A stretch of DNA of 64,000 nucleotides from positions 310,001 through 374,000 of the forward strand of contig AP009389.1 in assembly GCA_000010565.1 (NCBI GenBank). Direction: 5' to 3'. Below the pieces are notes generated by a model, which saw only the letters and a list, made by a program, of their open reading frames with translations, had not been told where the DNA came from and did no database searches. This document shows, in pieces, positions 22,943-32,685 of the stretch (positions are counted from its first letter, which is position 1; each line of letters begins with the position of its first letter). Made by a program: the position numbers and the translations under genes. Source of the stretch: Pelotomaculum thermopropionicum SI (GTDB taxonomy: Bacteria > Bacillota > Desulfotomaculia > Desulfotomaculales > Pelotomaculaceae).

Positions 22943-23377
22943 ATGCTTATACCGAAAAGGGTTAAATACCGCAAGCAGCACCGCGGCCGTCCCGGCGGCG
23001 GCATGGCCAAAGGCGGCAAGGAGATAAACTTCGGCGAGTACGGTCTGATGGCCCTGGAGCCGGCCTGGATTACCAACAGGCAGATTGAGGCGGCCCGTAT
23101 TGCCATGACCCGCCACATCAAGCGGGGCGGCAAGGTATGGATCAGGATTTTCCCGGATAAGCCCATCACCGCCAAGCCGGCGGAAACGCGGATGGGTTCC
23201 GGTAAAGGCACCCCCGAGTACTGGGTGGCCGTGGTTAAGCCGGGCCGGATTATGTTCGAGCTGGCCGGCGTTACGGAGGAAGTGGCCCGTGAAGCCATGC
23301 GCCTGGCGTCCCACAAGCTGCCGATTAAGACCAAATTTGTGAAACGCGGGGAAGTGGGTGAGGTCAATGAAGGCTAA
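22943..23377 (+). CDS. rplP: Ribosomal protein uL16
   Basis: 144 aa, 50S protein near the A site. Recognised by [16 protein letters not shown] and the conserved [18 protein letters not shown]. Follows rpsC by 5 nt and overlaps the rpmC start. Confidence 0.98.
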   Translation: MLIPKRVKYRKQHRGRPGGGMAKGGKEINFGEYGLMALEPAWITNRQIEAARIAMTRHIKRGGKVWIRIFPDKPITAKPAETRMGSGKGTPEYWVAVVKPGRIMFELAGVTEEVAREAMRLASHKLPIKTKFVKRGEVGEVNEG

Positions 23378-23570
23378 AGAGCTTCGTGAGCTGACCGATG
23401 CCGAGCTCAACAAAAAGCTTTCCGACTCCAAGGAAGAGTTGTTTAAATTGAGGTTTCAACTGGCGACCGGGCAACTGGACAACCCGATGAAACTGCAGGA
23501 GGTGCGCCGCCGGATTGCCCGGGTGAAAACCATAATCCGCGAGCGCGAGCTTGGAATCAGGCGGGCGTGA
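23367..23570 (+). CDS. rpmC: Ribosomal protein uL29
   Basis: 67-aa helical hairpin protein at the tunnel exit ([28 protein letters not shown] near the end). ATG 23367 is chosen over the in-frame GTG 23358 because it gives the standard start and sits just after GGGTGAGG. It overlaps rplP by 11 nt. Confidence 0.95.
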   Translation: MKAKELRELTDAELNKKLSDSKEELFKLRFQLATGQLDNPMKLQEVRRRIARVKTIIRERELGIRRA

Positions 23571-23613
23571 TAGCAAAAGCCGCCCGGCATGAAGGAAGGG
23601 GGTAGTATTTGTT

Positions 23614-23877
23614 TTGGAAGGCCGTGGAATTAGAAAAACGCTTACCGGCAGGGTGGTAAGCAATAAAATGGATAAAACCGTGGTTGTGGCCGTTGAGACA
23701 CTGGTCAGGCACCCCCTGTACCAGCGCACCATCCGCCGCACCAAAAAGTTCAAGGCGCACGACGAAGAAAATGCCTGCCGCATCGGCGACAAGGTGAAAA
23801 TGATGGAAACCAGGCCGCTCTCTAAGGAAAAGCGGTGGAGGGTGGTCGAGATCCTGGAGAGGACAAAGCAAATTTAG
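23614..23877 (+). CDS. rpsQ: Ribosomal protein uS17
   Basis: 87 aa OB-fold protein. [14 protein letters not shown] and the [25 protein letters not shown] region are diagnostic. TTG start; upstream purines AAGGAAGGGGG are about 10 nt away. Confidence 0.95.
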   Translation: MEGRGIRKTLTGRVVSNKMDKTVVVAVETLVRHPLYQRTIRRTKKFKAHDEENACRIGDKVKMMETRPLSKEKRWRVVEILERTKQI

Positions 23878-23927
23878 GCGCCGCAGGATGTTGGAAGAAC
23901 GGCGTCTGACGAGGGAGGTTGCAGGGT

Positions 23928-24296
23928 GTGATTCAGGTCCAGTCAATACTTAATGTGGCCGACAACACCGGGGCCCGCAGGCTGATGTGCATCCGCGTGC
24001 TGGGCGGGGCGCTGCGCCGCTACGCCAGCGTGGGTGACATCATTGTCTGCTCCGTCAAGGAGGCCACGCCTGGGGGCGTTGTTAAGAAAGGCGACGTTGT
24101 AAGGGCTGTTGTGGTGCGCACCAAAAAAGAAGTGCGCCGCCCGGACGGATCATATATAAAATTCGACGAAAATGCGGCAGTTATTATAAAAGACGACAAG
24201 AGTCCGCGGGGCACCCGTATTTTTGGGCCGGTTGCCCGCGAGTTGAGAGACCGCGATTTCATGAAGATCGTTTCTCTGGCTCCTGAAGTGATTTAG
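23928..24296 (+). CDS. rplN: Ribosomal protein uL14
   Basis: 122 aa. [17 protein letters not shown] is the family start, so the GTG at 23928 (9 nt after GAGGGAGG) is preferred to a TTG at 23919 that touches the binding site. [14 protein letters not shown] near the C-terminus is conserved. Confidence 0.97.
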
Positions 24297-24310
24297 GGGG
24301 TGAAGTATTC

Positions 24311-24634
24311 GTGGCAAGAACCAAGGTTCACGTCCGCAAGGGAGACACGGTGCTTGTCATCACAGGCAAGAACGCCGGCAAGAAGGGCAAGGTTATTTCC
24401 GTTATTCCCGCCAAAAGCCGGGTGGTGGTTGAAGGCGTTAACGTGGTGAAGCGCCACACCAAACCTACCCGGAAGATGCCGCAAGGGGGCATAGTGGAAA
24501 AAGAAGCTCCCATTCACAGCTCCAACGTAATGCTTTTCTGCGGCAAGTGCAACTCCCCCACCAGGGTGGGCAAAAAGTTCCTGGAAGACGGCGAGAAGGT
24601 GCGCGTTTGCAAGAGGTGCGGGGAAACGATTTAA
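24311..24634 (+). CDS. rplX: Ribosomal protein uL24
   Basis: 107 aa with an N-terminal KOW motif ([19 protein letters not shown]). The C-terminal part has two CxxC pairs (CGKC...CKRC), seen in a subset of L24 proteins and compatible with zinc binding. GTG start follows GGGGGTG. Confidence 0.96.
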   Translation: MARTKVHVRKGDTVLVITGKNAGKKGKVISVIPAKSRVVVEGVNVVKRHTKPTRKMPQGGIVEKEAPIHSSNVMLFCGKCNSPTRVGKKFLEDGEKVRVCKRCGETI

Positions 24635-24638
24635 ATCG

Positions 24639-24731
24639 TCAGCAGTCAGTAGTCAGAACTTAAGAAGGAAATCGCCGAAGGCTATTTCCGACAGGCAATC
24701 CGACTACCGACAACCGACAACCGGCTACCGA
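24639..24731 (+). repeat. Structured intergenic repeat, copy 1 (rplX-rplE)
   Basis: Begins CAGCAGTCAGTAGTCAG, continues AAGAAGGAAAT, a central stem (GGAAATCGCC-GAA-GGCTATTTCC) and ends with the direct-repeat-like tail CCGACTACCGACAACCGACAACCGGCTACCG (given by position 24699-24730). The outer arms GTCAGTAGTC and GACTACCGAC can also pair with one mismatch. A second copy lies at 30943-31050. Confidence 0.8.
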
Positions 24732-24748
24732 GAAGGGAGGTAGTGCAA

Positions 24749-25291
24749 GTGGCCAGACTGAAAGACAAGTACAAAAACGAAGTAGTGCCTGCAATGATGC
24801 AGAAGTTCGGCTATAAAAACCCCATGCAGGTACCCAGGCTGGAAAAGGTTGTTGTAAACATGGGCCTGGGCGAGGCCATCCAGAATTCCAAGATAATTGA
24901 CGCGGCGGTCAACGACCTGATGACCATTACCGGGCAAAGGCCGGTCGTAACCAAGGCCAAGCGCTCCATTGCCGCCTTCAAGCTGCGGGCGGGGATGAGC
25001 ATAGGGGCCAAGGTTACCCTGCGCGGCGAGCGGATGTACGAGTTCGTGGACAAATTGATAAACGTGGCGCTGCCCAGGGTGCGCGACTTCAGGGGCATCT
25101 CGCCAAAGTCCTTCGACGGGCGGGGCAATTACAGCCTGGGCGTGCGGGAGCAGCTGATCTTTCCGGAGATCGAATACGATAAAATCGACAAGGTGCGCGG
25201 CATGGACATTATATTCGTAACCACCGCCAAAACCGATGAAGAGGCAAGGGAACTTTTAAAGCTGATGGGCATGCCGTTCAGGGCCGCGTAG
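24749..25291 (+). CDS. rplE: Ribosomal protein uL5
   Basis: 180 aa, binds 5S rRNA in the central protuberance. [13 protein letters not shown] and [18 protein letters not shown] are diagnostic. GTG 24749 is 8 nt after AAGGGAGG; the GTG at 24743 is too close to it. Confidence 0.97.
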   Translation: MARLKDKYKNEVVPAMMQKFGYKNPMQVPRLEKVVVNMGLGEAIQNSKIIDAAVNDLMTITGQRPVVTKAKRSIAAFKLRAGMSIGAKVTLRGERMYEFVDKLINVALPRVRDFRGISPKSFDGRGNYSLGVREQLIFPEIEYDKIDKVRGMDIIFVTTAKTDEEARELLKLMGMPFRAA

Positions 25292-25372
25292 CTCGAAGTT
25301 CGAGGTTCGATAAAGAGGTTTTTGCCCGCGGCAAAAACCGCCGGTAAAAATCCGCAGCCGGATTAATTTTTC
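25292..25372 (+). repeat. Two hairpins and a TTCGA-type repeat in the rplE-rpsZ gap
   Basis: After a direct repeat (TCGAAGTTCGAGGTTCGA, 25293-25310) comes a perfect hairpin, GGTTTTTGCC (25317-25326), CGC loop, GGCAAAAACC (25330-25339), then a smaller one AATCCG/CGGATT with a T-rich 3' side (25349-25372). The rest of the 134-nt gap shows only the rpsZ binding site. Confidence 0.7.
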
Positions 25373-25425
25373 AGTTTGTCGGTAATTCATGAGATGGTGC
25401 AAAAGACCACCGTGAAGGAGGGAAG

Positions 25426-25614
25426 ATGGTGGCAAAAAAGTCGATGATTATTAAAGCAATGCGACCGCCCAAGTACAAGGTTAGGGCGCACAATAGATGC
25501 AAACTCTGCGGGCGTCCGCACGCCTACATGAGAAAGTTCGGGATCTGCCGGATTTGTTTCCGGGAGCTCTCGTACAGAGGAGAAATTCCGGGAATCCGAA
25601 AAGCGAGCTGGTAG
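25426..25614 (+). CDS. rpsZ: Ribosomal protein uS14, zinc-binding type Z
   Basis: 62-aa short form of S14 with a Cys4 zinc finger ([20 protein letters not shown]), typical of Gram-positives and replaced by a longer zinc-free form under zinc limitation in some of them. ATG follows GGAGGGAAG. Confidence 0.97.
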   Translation: MVAKKSMIIKAMRPPKYKVRAHNRCKLCGRPHAYMRKFGICRICFRELSYRGEIPGIRKASW

Positions 25615-25635
25615 CCAGGAAGGAGGTATACGCGC

Positions 25636-26034
25636 ATGGTTATGACCGATCCAATTGCAGATTTCTTGACCCGTATCCGCAACGCCAATACGGTTTATCA
25701 CGAGAAGGTTGAGGCGCCTGCTTCCAAGGTGAAAAAGGCCATTGCCAACATCCTGAAAGATGAAGGGTTCGTCAAGGACTGCGAATTTATAGATGACGGC
25801 AAGCAGGGGATTATCCGGATCTATCTTAAATACGGGCCCAACAAGGAGCGGGTAATTACCGGTTTGAAACGCATATCGAAACCGGGGCTGAGGGTCTACG
25901 CCAGGAAGGACCAGGTCCCGAAGGTTTTGGGCGGTTTGGGAATTGCCATCATTTCCACTTCCAAGGGGATTATGACCGATAAAAAGGCCCGCAAGGAAGG
26001 GCTTGGCGGCGAGGTTATCTGCTACGTCTGGTAG
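25636..26034 (+). CDS. rpsH: Ribosomal protein uS8
   Basis: 132 aa; primary 16S rRNA binder. [16 protein letters not shown] at the start and the C-terminal [16 protein letters not shown] are diagnostic. ATG at 25636 or 25642 are both possible after AAGGAGG. Confidence 0.98.
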
Positions 26035-26150
26035 CGACAAAACGGTCTGGTGCCCGGCCAAGGCGGCCGGCGGTATGGAAGAGACGGCATCTTTTTTATA
26101 CCGGCCCCCTGGCGCCCGGCGACCGGAGACTGAATCAGGAGGTGTAGCGC

Positions 26151-26699
26151 ATGTCCAGGATTGGCAGGCAGCCCATCACGGTACCGGCCGGCGTTGAAGT
26201 CGAAATTGACGGCAGCACGGTAAAGGTTAAAGGGCCGAAAGGGCAACTGGTAAAAGAGATGCACCGGGACATGATCATCAAATACGAAGACGGGCGGCTT
26301 ATTGTCGAAAGGCCGGCGAACGACAAACTGCACAAATCCCTGCACGGCCTGACCCGCACCCTGCTGAACAACATGGTGGTGGGCGTCACCGCCGGTTTCC
26401 AGAAGAACCTGGAGCTGGTAGGAGTCGGCTATCGCGCCTCCAAGCAGGGCAACAAGCTGGTGCTGGCCGTTGGTTACTCTCACCCGGTGGAAATAGAGCC
26501 GGAAGCCGGCCTGGAAATCGAGGTGCCCGCGCCCACCAAAATCAGCATCAAGGGCGTTGACAAGGAGAAAGTGGGCGCTCTGGCCGCGGCCATTCGCGCC
26601 GTGCGGCAGCCCGAGCCGTACAAGGGCAAAGGCATCAAGTACGAAGGCGAGAAAATCCGGCGCAAGGTCGGCAAGGCCGGCGGCAAAGGGAAGAAGTAA
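26151..26699 (+). CDS. rplF: Ribosomal protein uL6
   Basis: 182 aa with the two tandem L6 domains; [16 protein letters not shown] begins it and [24 protein letters not shown] ends the second (22 residues at 159-182). ATG follows AGGAGG. The 116-nt gap before it holds no gene. Confidence 0.98.
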   Translation: MSRIGRQPITVPAGVEVEIDGSTVKVKGPKGQLVKEMHRDMIIKYEDGRLIVERPANDKLHKSLHGLTRTLLNNMVVGVTAGFQKNLELVGVGYRASKQGNKLVLAVGYSHPVEIEPEAGLEIEVPAPTKISIKGVDKEKVGALAAAIRAVRQPEPYKGKGIKYEGEKIRRKVGKAGGKGKK

Positions 26700-26718
26700 G
26701 GGAGGAGTGACTTGACAA

Positions 26719-27087
26719 GTGCTGAAAAAACCCGACCGTAACGCCCTGCGGGACAAAAGGCGCCGCAGGGTTCGCAAGAAAATACGCGGCACCGCCGAGC
26801 GGCCCAGGCTGAATGTTTTCCGCAGCCTGCAGAACATCTACGCCCAGATCATCGACGACGACAGGGGCGTTACCCTGGTGTCCGCCTCCACCCTGGCCCC
26901 CGAACTAAAAGGGAAGCTTCCTTCCGGCGGCAATACCGCCGCGGCGGCGGCAGTGGGCGAACTGCTGGCGAAGAAGGCAATTGAGGCCGGGATCAAGCGG
27001 GTCGTCTTCGATCGCGCCGGCTACGTTTACCACGGCCGGGTCAAGGCCCTGGCCGAAGCGGCCCGGGCAGGCGGGCTGGAGTTCTAA
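26719..27087 (+). CDS. rplR: Ribosomal protein uL18
   Basis: 122 aa, 5S rRNA binder. [22 protein letters not shown] and the C-terminal [19 protein letters not shown] segment identify it. GTG start. Confidence 0.97.
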   Translation: MLKKPDRNALRDKRRRRVRKKIRGTAERPRLNVFRSLQNIYAQIIDDDRGVTLVSASTLAPELKGKLPSGGNTAAAAAVGELLAKKAIEAGIKRVVFDRAGYVYHGRVKALAEAARAGGLEF

Positions 27088-27107
27088 AGGGAGAAGGAGG
27101 GAAGCAG

Positions 27108-27608
27108 ATGGCAAGGATTGACGCCAGCAAACTGGAAACTACTGAAAAAGTGGTCTTTATCAACCGCGTCGCCAAGGTGGTCAAGGGAGGCCGGAGGTTC
27201 AGCTTCTCCGCCCTGATGGTGGTGGGCGACGGCAACGGGCACGTCGGCGCCGGGCTGGGCAAGGCCGGCGAGGTGCCCGAGGCAATCCGCAAGGGAATAG
27301 AGGACGCCAAGAAAAACATGATCAAAGTTCCTCTTGCCGGCACCACCATTCCCCACGAAGTGATCGGCGAATTTGGCGCGGGTAAGGTCCTCCTTAAACC
27401 CGCCGCTCCCGGTACAGGCGTTATTGCCGGCGGTCCGGTCCGGGCGATCCTGGAACTGGCCGGCGTGCGGGACATCCTCACCAAGTCCCTGGGTTCCAAC
27501 AACGCCAACAACATGGTCCGCGCCACCATCGAGGCGCTGAAAAGCCTGAAAACGCCGGAAGAGGTGGCCCGCCTGCGAGGGAAACCGGTAGAAGAACTGC
27601 TGGGCTAG
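27108..27608 (+). CDS. rpsE: Ribosomal protein uS5
   Basis: 166 aa with the N-terminal double-stranded-RNA-binding-like domain ([19 protein letters not shown]) and the C-terminal S5 fold ([19 protein letters not shown]). Positions linked to spectinomycin resistance look wild type. ATG after AAGGAGG. Confidence 0.98.
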   Translation: MARIDASKLETTEKVVFINRVAKVVKGGRRFSFSALMVVGDGNGHVGAGLGKAGEVPEAIRKGIEDAKKNMIKVPLAGTTIPHEVIGEFGAGKVLLKPAAPGTGVIAGGPVRAILELAGVRDILTKSLGSNNANNMVRATIEALKSLKTPEEVARLRGKPVEELLG

Positions 27609-27619
27609 GAGGGAAGACA

Positions 27620-27799
27620 ATGGCCAAGCTGAAGATAACCCTGGTCAAAAGCCTGATCGGGCGCCCGGAAAGCCAGCGCGTTACCGTGCGCACGCTGGGC
27701 CTGACCAGGACGAACAGTTCCGTAATCAAGGAAGACACCCCCCAGATCAGGGGAATGATCAATAAGGTCGCGCACTTGCTTAAAGTCGAGGAAGCCTGA
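27620..27799 (+). CDS. rpmD: Ribosomal protein uL30
   Basis: A 59-aa frame beginning [16 protein letters not shown] and continuing through [12 protein letters not shown] and [14 protein letters not shown], the complete short bacterial L30. ATG at 27620 follows GGAGGGAAGA. It lies between rpsE and rplO in the standard spc order. Confidence 0.96.
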   Translation: MAKLKITLVKSLIGRPESQRVTVRTLGLTRTNSSVIKEDTPQIRGMINKVAHLLKVEEA

Positions 27800-27812
27800 G
27801 GAGGTGGGACAA

Positions 27813-28253
27813 GTGAAACTGCATGAGCTAAAGCCGGCGCCAGGCGCCAGGACGAAACCCACCCGCAGGGGCCAGGGGATCGGTTCGGGCATGGGCAAAA
27901 CGGCCGGCCGGGGCCATAAAGGGCAGAAAGCCCGTTCCGGCGGCGGCGTGCGCCCCGGTTTCGAGGGCGGCCAGATGCCGCTGCAGCGCCGCATGCCGAA
28001 GCGCGGGTTTACCAACAGGTTCAAAAAGGAAATCATTGCGGTCAACATAGAAAAGCTGAACCGCTTTGAGAACGGGACCACCGTTACGCCCGAAGCCCTG
28101 CTGGCCGCCCGGGTAATCAAAAAAACGGGCGACGGCGTGAAAATACTGGGAAACGGCAACCTTGAGAAATCGCTTACCGTCCAGGCCCACGCCTTCAGCA
28201 GCACGGCCCGGCAGAAAATTGAGGCGGCCGGCGGCAGGGCAGAGGTGATTTAA
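27813..28253 (+). CDS. rplO: Ribosomal protein uL15
   Basis: 146 aa. [14 protein letters not shown] followed by the Gly/Arg-rich extension ([19 protein letters not shown]) and a C-terminal globular domain. GTG 27813 is 7 nt after AGGAGGT; the GTG at 27804 falls inside that site. The stop abuts the secY start. Confidence 0.97.
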   Translation: MKLHELKPAPGARTKPTRRGQGIGSGMGKTAGRGHKGQKARSGGGVRPGFEGGQMPLQRRMPKRGFTNRFKKEIIAVNIEKLNRFENGTTVTPEALLAARVIKKTGDGVKILGNGNLEKSLTVQAHAFSSTARQKIEAAGGRAEVI

Positions 28254-29513
28254 GTGCTGGAAAGCTTAAAGAACGCCCTTAAAGTTTCGGAATTAAAGGC
28301 AAAGCTGCTTTACACGCTGGGCATGATCTTTATCTTCCGGCTCGGCGCCCACGTTCCGGTGCCAGGGGTAAACCCGGACAAGTTTGCCGAACTGGTCAGC
28401 AGCGGCCTGATTTTCGGCTTCTTCGACGTTATTTCCGGCGGCGCGCTGAAGAATTTTTCCGTTTTTGCCATGAGCATAACGCCCTACATCAACGCCTCCA
28501 TCATCATGCAACTGCTGACGGTGGTCATTCCCCACCTGGAGCGTCTGGCCAAGGAGGGCGAAGAGGGCCGCAAGAAAATAACCGAGTACACCCGCTACCT
28601 GACCGTGCTCCTGGCCTTTATCCAGGGCCTGGGCATGGTGGTCGGGGTGAAGGGGTCGCTGGTCCAGCCCGGGCCGCTTACCTACGTCATGACCGCCCTG
28701 ACGATTACCGCCGGCACCACCTTCCTGATGTGGGTGGGCGAGCAGATTACCGAAAAAGGCATCGGCAACGGCATCTCCCTGCTGATTTTCGCCGGCATAG
28801 TTTCCAGGGTTCCCCAGGGTGTGGCAAGAGTTATTGAGTACTTAAACGCCGGGACGATCAACATCCTGAGCATTATCGCCCTGGTGGTCATCGGCGCCCT
28901 GGTCATTGCCGGGGTTGTCGCCGTGCAGGAAGGCCAGCGCCGCATTCCGGTGCAGTACGCCAAGCGCGTGGTGGGCCGCAGGATTTACGGCGGGCAGACC
29001 ACCCACCTGCCCCTGCGGGTGAACCAGGCCGGCGTTATCCCGGTCATATTCGCCTCGTCGCTGCTGATGTTTCCGGAAACTCTGGCGCGCTGGTTTTCAA
29101 ACACCGCCGCGGCAAACTTCTACGTCAGGTACTTCGGCTGGGGTACGGCGGCGCACACAATTTTTTACGCCCTGCTGATCATTGCCTTCACCTACTTTTA
29201 CACCGCCGTCATCATGAACCCGGCGGACGTGGCGGACAACATCAAAAAGTACGGCGGCTTTATCCCGGGGCTGCGCCCGGGGCGGCCGACCGCCGAGTAC
29301 ATCAGCAGGATAATGAGCAGGGTGACCCTTTTCGGTGCCATCTTCCTGGCCCTGATCGCCATTCTGCCGAACTTCGTGCTGCTGGCAACCAGAATACCCA
29401 ACATTTACTTCGGAGGCACCGCCCTCCTGATCGTGGTGGGCGTGGCCCTGGATACCATGAAGCAGGTTGAGGCGCACCTGCTGATGCGCAGTTACCAGGG
29501 CTTCATCAAGTAG
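28254..29513 (+). CDS. secY: Protein translocase subunit SecY
   Basis: 419-aa channel subunit with ten predicted membrane segments. The first is preceded by [22 protein letters not shown], and the plug region has [22 protein letters not shown]. The cytosolic loop [21 protein letters not shown] that binds SecA/ribosome is clear. GTG start directly after the rplO stop, with the site inside rplO (GAGGTGATT). Confidence 0.98.
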   Translation: MLESLKNALKVSELKAKLLYTLGMIFIFRLGAHVPVPGVNPDKFAELVSSGLIFGFFDVISGGALKNFSVFAMSITPYINASIIMQLLTVVIPHLERLAKEGEEGRKKITEYTRYLTVLLAFIQGLGMVVGVKGSLVQPGPLTYVMTALTITAGTTFLMWVGEQITEKGIGNGISLLIFAGIVSRVPQGVARVIEYLNAGTINILSIIALVVIGALVIAGVVAVQEGQRRIPVQYAKRVVGRRIYGGQTTHLPLRVNQAGVIPVIFASSLLMFPETLARWFSNTAAANFYVRYFGWGTAAHTIFYALLIIAFTYFYTAVIMNPADVADNIKKYGGFIPGLRPGRPTAEYISRIMSRVTLFGAIFLALIAILPNFVLLATRIPNIYFGGTALLIVVGVALDTMKQVEAHLLMRSYQGFIK

Positions 29514-29521
29514 GTGGACGC

Positions 29522-30268
29522 ATGATTACCTGTAAGTCCGAAAGGGAACTGGCTTACATGAGGGACGCCGGCCGGGTCGTGGCCCGCACCCTTGCAGAGC
29601 TTTCCAAGGCGGTCGACGTGGGCGTGCCCACAATCGAGCTGGACCGGCTGGCCGAGGACTTCATCCTCAAATCCGGCGCCAGGCCGGCCTTCAAGGGGCT
29701 TTACGGGTTTCCCTACACCATCTGCGCCTCGGTAAACGAGGAGGTGGTGCACGGCTTTCCAAGTTTAAGAAGGCTGGCAAATGGAGATATTATCAGTATT
29801 GACGTCGGGGCGGAAATAAATGGATATTACGGCGACAGCGCCGTCACCCTTCCCGTGGGAGACGTCAGCAGCGAGGCCTTAAACCTGTTAAAGGCAACGG
29901 AGGAGTCTCTCTACAAGGGCATCGAGCAGGCAAGGGCAGGAAACAGGCTTTCCGATATTTCGCACGCCGTCCAGACCTGCGCGGAGGGCTACGGCTATTC
30001 GGTGGTGCGGGACTATGTGGGGCACGGCATCGGCAGCAAACCGCACGAGGAGCCGCAGGTGCCCAACTTCGGCAGGCCCGGGCGGGGCCCCAGGCTGAAG
30101 GCTGGAATGACATTAGCGATTGAACCGATGATCAATATGGGCACTTATGAAGTACGGACTCTTTCAAACAACTGGACAGTAGTTACTTTAGACGAGAAAC
30201 TTTCAGCGCATTTCGAGCATACCATTGTTATTACCGGCGGTGAACCGGAGATATTGACCAGGACGTAA
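29522..30268 (+). CDS. map: Type I methionine aminopeptidase
   Basis: 248-aa metalloenzyme removing N-terminal Met. Metal ligands are visible: Asp in [18 protein letters not shown] (two Asp), His in GHGIG, Glu in AIEPMINM and Glu in FEHTIVI; the substrate His is in VVHGFPS. It lacks an N-terminal zinc extension. It follows secY by 8 nt; adk, which usually lies between them in Gram-positives, is absent. Confidence 0.97.
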   Translation: MITCKSERELAYMRDAGRVVARTLAELSKAVDVGVPTIELDRLAEDFILKSGARPAFKGLYGFPYTICASVNEEVVHGFPSLRRLANGDIISIDVGAEINGYYGDSAVTLPVGDVSSEALNLLKATEESLYKGIEQARAGNRLSDISHAVQTCAEGYGYSVVRDYVGHGIGSKPHEEPQVPNFGRPGRGPRLKAGMTLAIEPMINMGTYEVRTLSNNWTVVTLDEKLSAHFEHTIVITGGEPEILTRT

Positions 30269-30407
30269 GACGCCGGGCGTTACGAAAAGGGCCGCCGGGC
30301 ACTCCGGCCGGAACCGGGACGCGGAGGAACCCGCCGGAGCGGGCCGCGCGGTTTGCCCCGGGCGTTTTGGGGCCGGCGGGCGGCGGTTTTGGAGGTACGG
30401 CTGGGCC

Positions 30408-30686
30408 ATGTCAATTGATATGATACAGATCGGTCATCTGGTTTGTTCGGTTCAGGGCCGCGACAGCGGCAGGTTTTACCTGGTGGTGGGGATTGAAGGC
30501 GAGTCCAGGGTGCTGGTGGCTGACGGAGAAGGCCGAAAAGTGGAGAATCCCAAAAGGAAGAACATAAAGCACCTGAAGATATACGGTACCGTAGCCGGTC
30601 TGGTGGCGGACAAGGCAAGAAACGGCAGAAAGATTACCAATGCGGACGTCCGGAAGGAATTGAAGAGTCTGGTGGAAAGCCTTTAG
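30408..30686 (+). CDS. KOW-domain RNA-binding protein (L14e-like)
   Basis: 92 aa. The N-terminal half is a KOW-like beta domain ([21 protein letters not shown]), similar to eukaryotic/archaeal L14e and L6e, and the C-terminal half is basic and helical. Such genes are common next to infA in Clostridia, but the role is not established to my knowledge. ATG at 30408 is 12 nt after GGAGG, so a slightly different start cannot be excluded. The 139-nt GC-rich gap before it contains no other frame I can support. Confidence 0.8.
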   Translation: MSIDMIQIGHLVCSVQGRDSGRFYLVVGIEGESRVLVADGEGRKVENPKRKNIKHLKIYGTVAGLVADKARNGRKITNADVRKELKSLVESL

Positions 30687-30723
30687 TGTCCATTTTATTT
30701 GCAAGGAGGTTGCCGAAGTCCTA

Positions 30724-30942
30724 ATGTCAAAGCAGGATGTTATAGAAGTTGAGGGGACCGTCATCGAGCCGCTGCCGAACGCGATGTTTCGCGTTGAGCT
30801 GCAAAACGGCCACAAGGTGCTGGCCCACGTTTCAGGGAAGATCAGGATGAACTTTATCCGCATCCTGGCCGGCGACAGGGTGATGGTGGAGCTTTCCCCC
30901 TACGATTTGACCCGTGGACGGATAGTTTACCGGTACAAGTAA
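30724..30942 (+). CDS. infA: Translation initiation factor IF-1
   Basis: 72-aa S1/OB-fold protein: [42 protein letters not shown] and the end [16 protein letters not shown] are all diagnostic. An AAGGAGG is present 13-14 nt upstream. Confidence 0.98.
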   Translation: MSKQDVIEVEGTVIEPLPNAMFRVELQNGHKVLAHVSGKIRMNFIRILAGDRVMVELSPYDLTRGRIVYRYK

Positions 30943-31051
30943 AGTCAGTAGTCAGTAGTGGGTAGTCAGTAGTCAGATGCAAGAAGGAATTCGGCAGAGC
31001 CGAATTCCAACAAGCAATCCGACTACCGACAACCGACAACCGACTACCGTT
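30943..31051 (+). repeat. Structured intergenic repeat, copy 2 (infA-rpmJ)
   Basis: Same layout as the element at 24639-24731, with the 5' GTCAGTAGTC unit repeated. The centre is a perfect 10-bp stem GGAATTCGGC-AGA-GCCGAATTCC (30986-31008) whose sequence differs from copy 1 while pairing is kept. The 3' tail (31018-31050) is nearly identical to copy 1. Confidence 0.8.
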
Positions 31052-31067
31052 ATAAGGAGGGTTGGCA

Positions 31068-31181
31068 ATGAAAGTGAGGCCATCCGTTAAGCCAATCTGC
31101 GAGAAGTGCAAGATTATCCGCAGGAAAGGCAGAATAATGGTAATCTGTGAAAATCCCAAGCACAAGCAGGCGCAGGGGTAA
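31068..31181 (+). CDS. rpmJ: Ribosomal protein bL36, zinc-binding form
   Basis: 37-aa frame [15 protein letters not shown]..., with CxxC, a third Cys and a His (CENPKHK) forming the C+ zinc knuckle. ATG is 8 nt after AAGGAGG. Located between infA and rpsM as expected. Confidence 0.96.
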   Translation: MKVRPSVKPICEKCKIIRRKGRIMVICENPKHKQAQG

Positions 31182-31205
31182 AAGCCAGGAGGTGTTTTGT
31201 AAAAT

Positions 31206-31577
31206 ATGGCACGCATCGCAGGCGTTGACCTGCCGAGGGATAAACGGGTAGAGATAGCCCTTACCTACATTTACGGCATCGGCAAGCCGACGTCCCAAAA
31301 AATCCTGGCCCAATCGGGCGTCAACCCCGACACCAGGGTCAGAAACCTGACAGAGGAAGAAATAAATAAACTGCGTGATATTATAGAGAAGAACTACAAG
31401 GTTGAGGGCGACCTCCGCCGGGAAGTGGCCTTAAACATCAAGCGCCTGATTGAGATTGGGTGCTACCGGGGCTTGAGGCACCGCCGCGGGCTGCCGGTGC
31501 GGGGGCAGCGGACCAAAACCAACGCCAGGACGCGCAAAGGCCCCCGCAAAACCGTCGGCGTCCGCAGGAAAAAATAA
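31206..31577 (+). CDS. rpsM: Ribosomal protein uS13
   Basis: 123 aa. [26 protein letters not shown] and the C-terminal [21 protein letters not shown] tail that contacts tRNA are diagnostic. ATG after AGGAGGTG. Confidence 0.98.
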   Translation: MARIAGVDLPRDKRVEIALTYIYGIGKPTSQKILAQSGVNPDTRVRNLTEEEINKLRDIIEKNYKVEGDLRREVALNIKRLIEIGCYRGLRHRRGLPVRGQRTKTNARTRKGPRKTVGVRRKK

Positions 31578-31595
31578 CTTGAAGGAGGTCATTAA

Positions 31596-31985
31596 ATGGC
31601 GCGTCGCGTAACCAGGGCGAAAAAGCGTGAGCGCAAGAACATAGTATCCGGCGTTGCGCACATTAAGTCAACTTTTAACAACACCATCGTGACCATAACC
31701 GACACCAAGGGCAACACCATTTCATGGTCCAGCGCGGGGCAGGTGGGCTTTAAAGGCTCCCGCAAGAGCACCCCCTTTGCCGCCCAGATGGCGGCCGAAA
31801 GCGCCGCCAGGGAGGCCATGGAGCACGGCCTGAAGGAAGTGGAAGTGATGGTTAAAGGGCCCGGCGCGGGCCGCGAGGCGGCCATCCGGTCGCTGCAGGC
31901 GGCAGGCCTGGAGGTAAACCTGATCAAAGACGTAACCCCCATTCCCCACAACGGCTGCCGGCCGCCCAAGCGCCGGAGAGTTTAA
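31596..31985 (+). CDS. rpsK: Ribosomal protein uS11
   Basis: 129 aa platform protein. [18 protein letters not shown] and [13 protein letters not shown] at the end are diagnostic. ATG after AAGGAGG. Confidence 0.98.
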   Translation: MARRVTRAKKRERKNIVSGVAHIKSTFNNTIVTITDTKGNTISWSSAGQVGFKGSRKSTPFAAQMAAESAAREAMEHGLKEVEVMVKGPGAGREAAIRSLQAAGLEVNLIKDVTPIPHNGCRPPKRRRV

Positions 31986-31994
31986 GGAGGTGCA

Positions 31995-32627
31995 ATGGAT
32001 TTGGCAAGATACACAGGATCGGTTTGCCGGCTCTGCCGCCGGGAGGGACTGAAGCTTTACCTGAAAGGCGACAGGTGCTACACCCCCAAGTGCGCCATAG
32101 ACCGCAGGTCTTACGCGCCGGGGCAGCACGGCCAGGGCCGGAAGAAGGTTTCCGAGTACGGCCTGCAGCTTCGCGAGAAGCAGAAGGCCCGCCGGATTTA
32201 CGGCATTTTGGAAAGCCAGTTCCGCAGGTACTTTGAAAAGGCCGAAAGGCAGCCCGGCATCACCGGTGAAAACCTGCTTAGGCTTCTGGAGAGGCGCCTG
32301 GACAACGTTATTTACCGCCTGGGCCTGGGGGCTTCCCGGAACGAAGCCAGGCAGTTGGTCCGGCACGGCCACTTTACCGTAAACGGCCGGAGGGTTAACA
32401 TCCCCTCTTACCTGGTCAAGCCCGGCGATGTCATTGCCGTGAGGGACCAGAGCAAGGAATCGCCCAGGATTAAGGAACTGCTGGAGAGGGCGGCCGACCG
32501 CACCCCCCCGGCGTGGCTTGAATACGAGGCCGACCAGGCCAGGGCGCGAGTTGCAGCCCTGCCGGCGCGGGATCAAATCGACGCTCCCGTCCAGGAGCAC
32601 CTGATTGTCGAGCTGTACTCCAGGTAG
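31995..32627 (+). CDS. rpsD: Ribosomal protein uS4
   Basis: 210 aa; early 16S rRNA binder and operon repressor in other bacteria. An N-terminal zinc-type cluster (CRLCRREG...CYTPKC) is present, followed by the S4 domain ([20 protein letters not shown], about residues 98-117). The ATG at 31995 is only 4 nt from AAGGAGG; the TTG two codons later gives the usual MARYTG start and may be the real one. Confidence 0.97.
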   Translation: MDLARYTGSVCRLCRREGLKLYLKGDRCYTPKCAIDRRSYAPGQHGQGRKKVSEYGLQLREKQKARRIYGILESQFRRYFEKAERQPGITGENLLRLLERRLDNVIYRLGLGASRNEARQLVRHGHFTVNGRRVNIPSYLVKPGDVIAVRDQSKESPRIKELLERAADRTPPAWLEYEADQARARVAALPARDQIDAPVQEHLIVELYSR

Positions 32628-32685
32628 GATGATGGTTGTTGGACACGAGTCGCAGACCGCCAGGCTGTTTGTTGGAGGGAACCGC

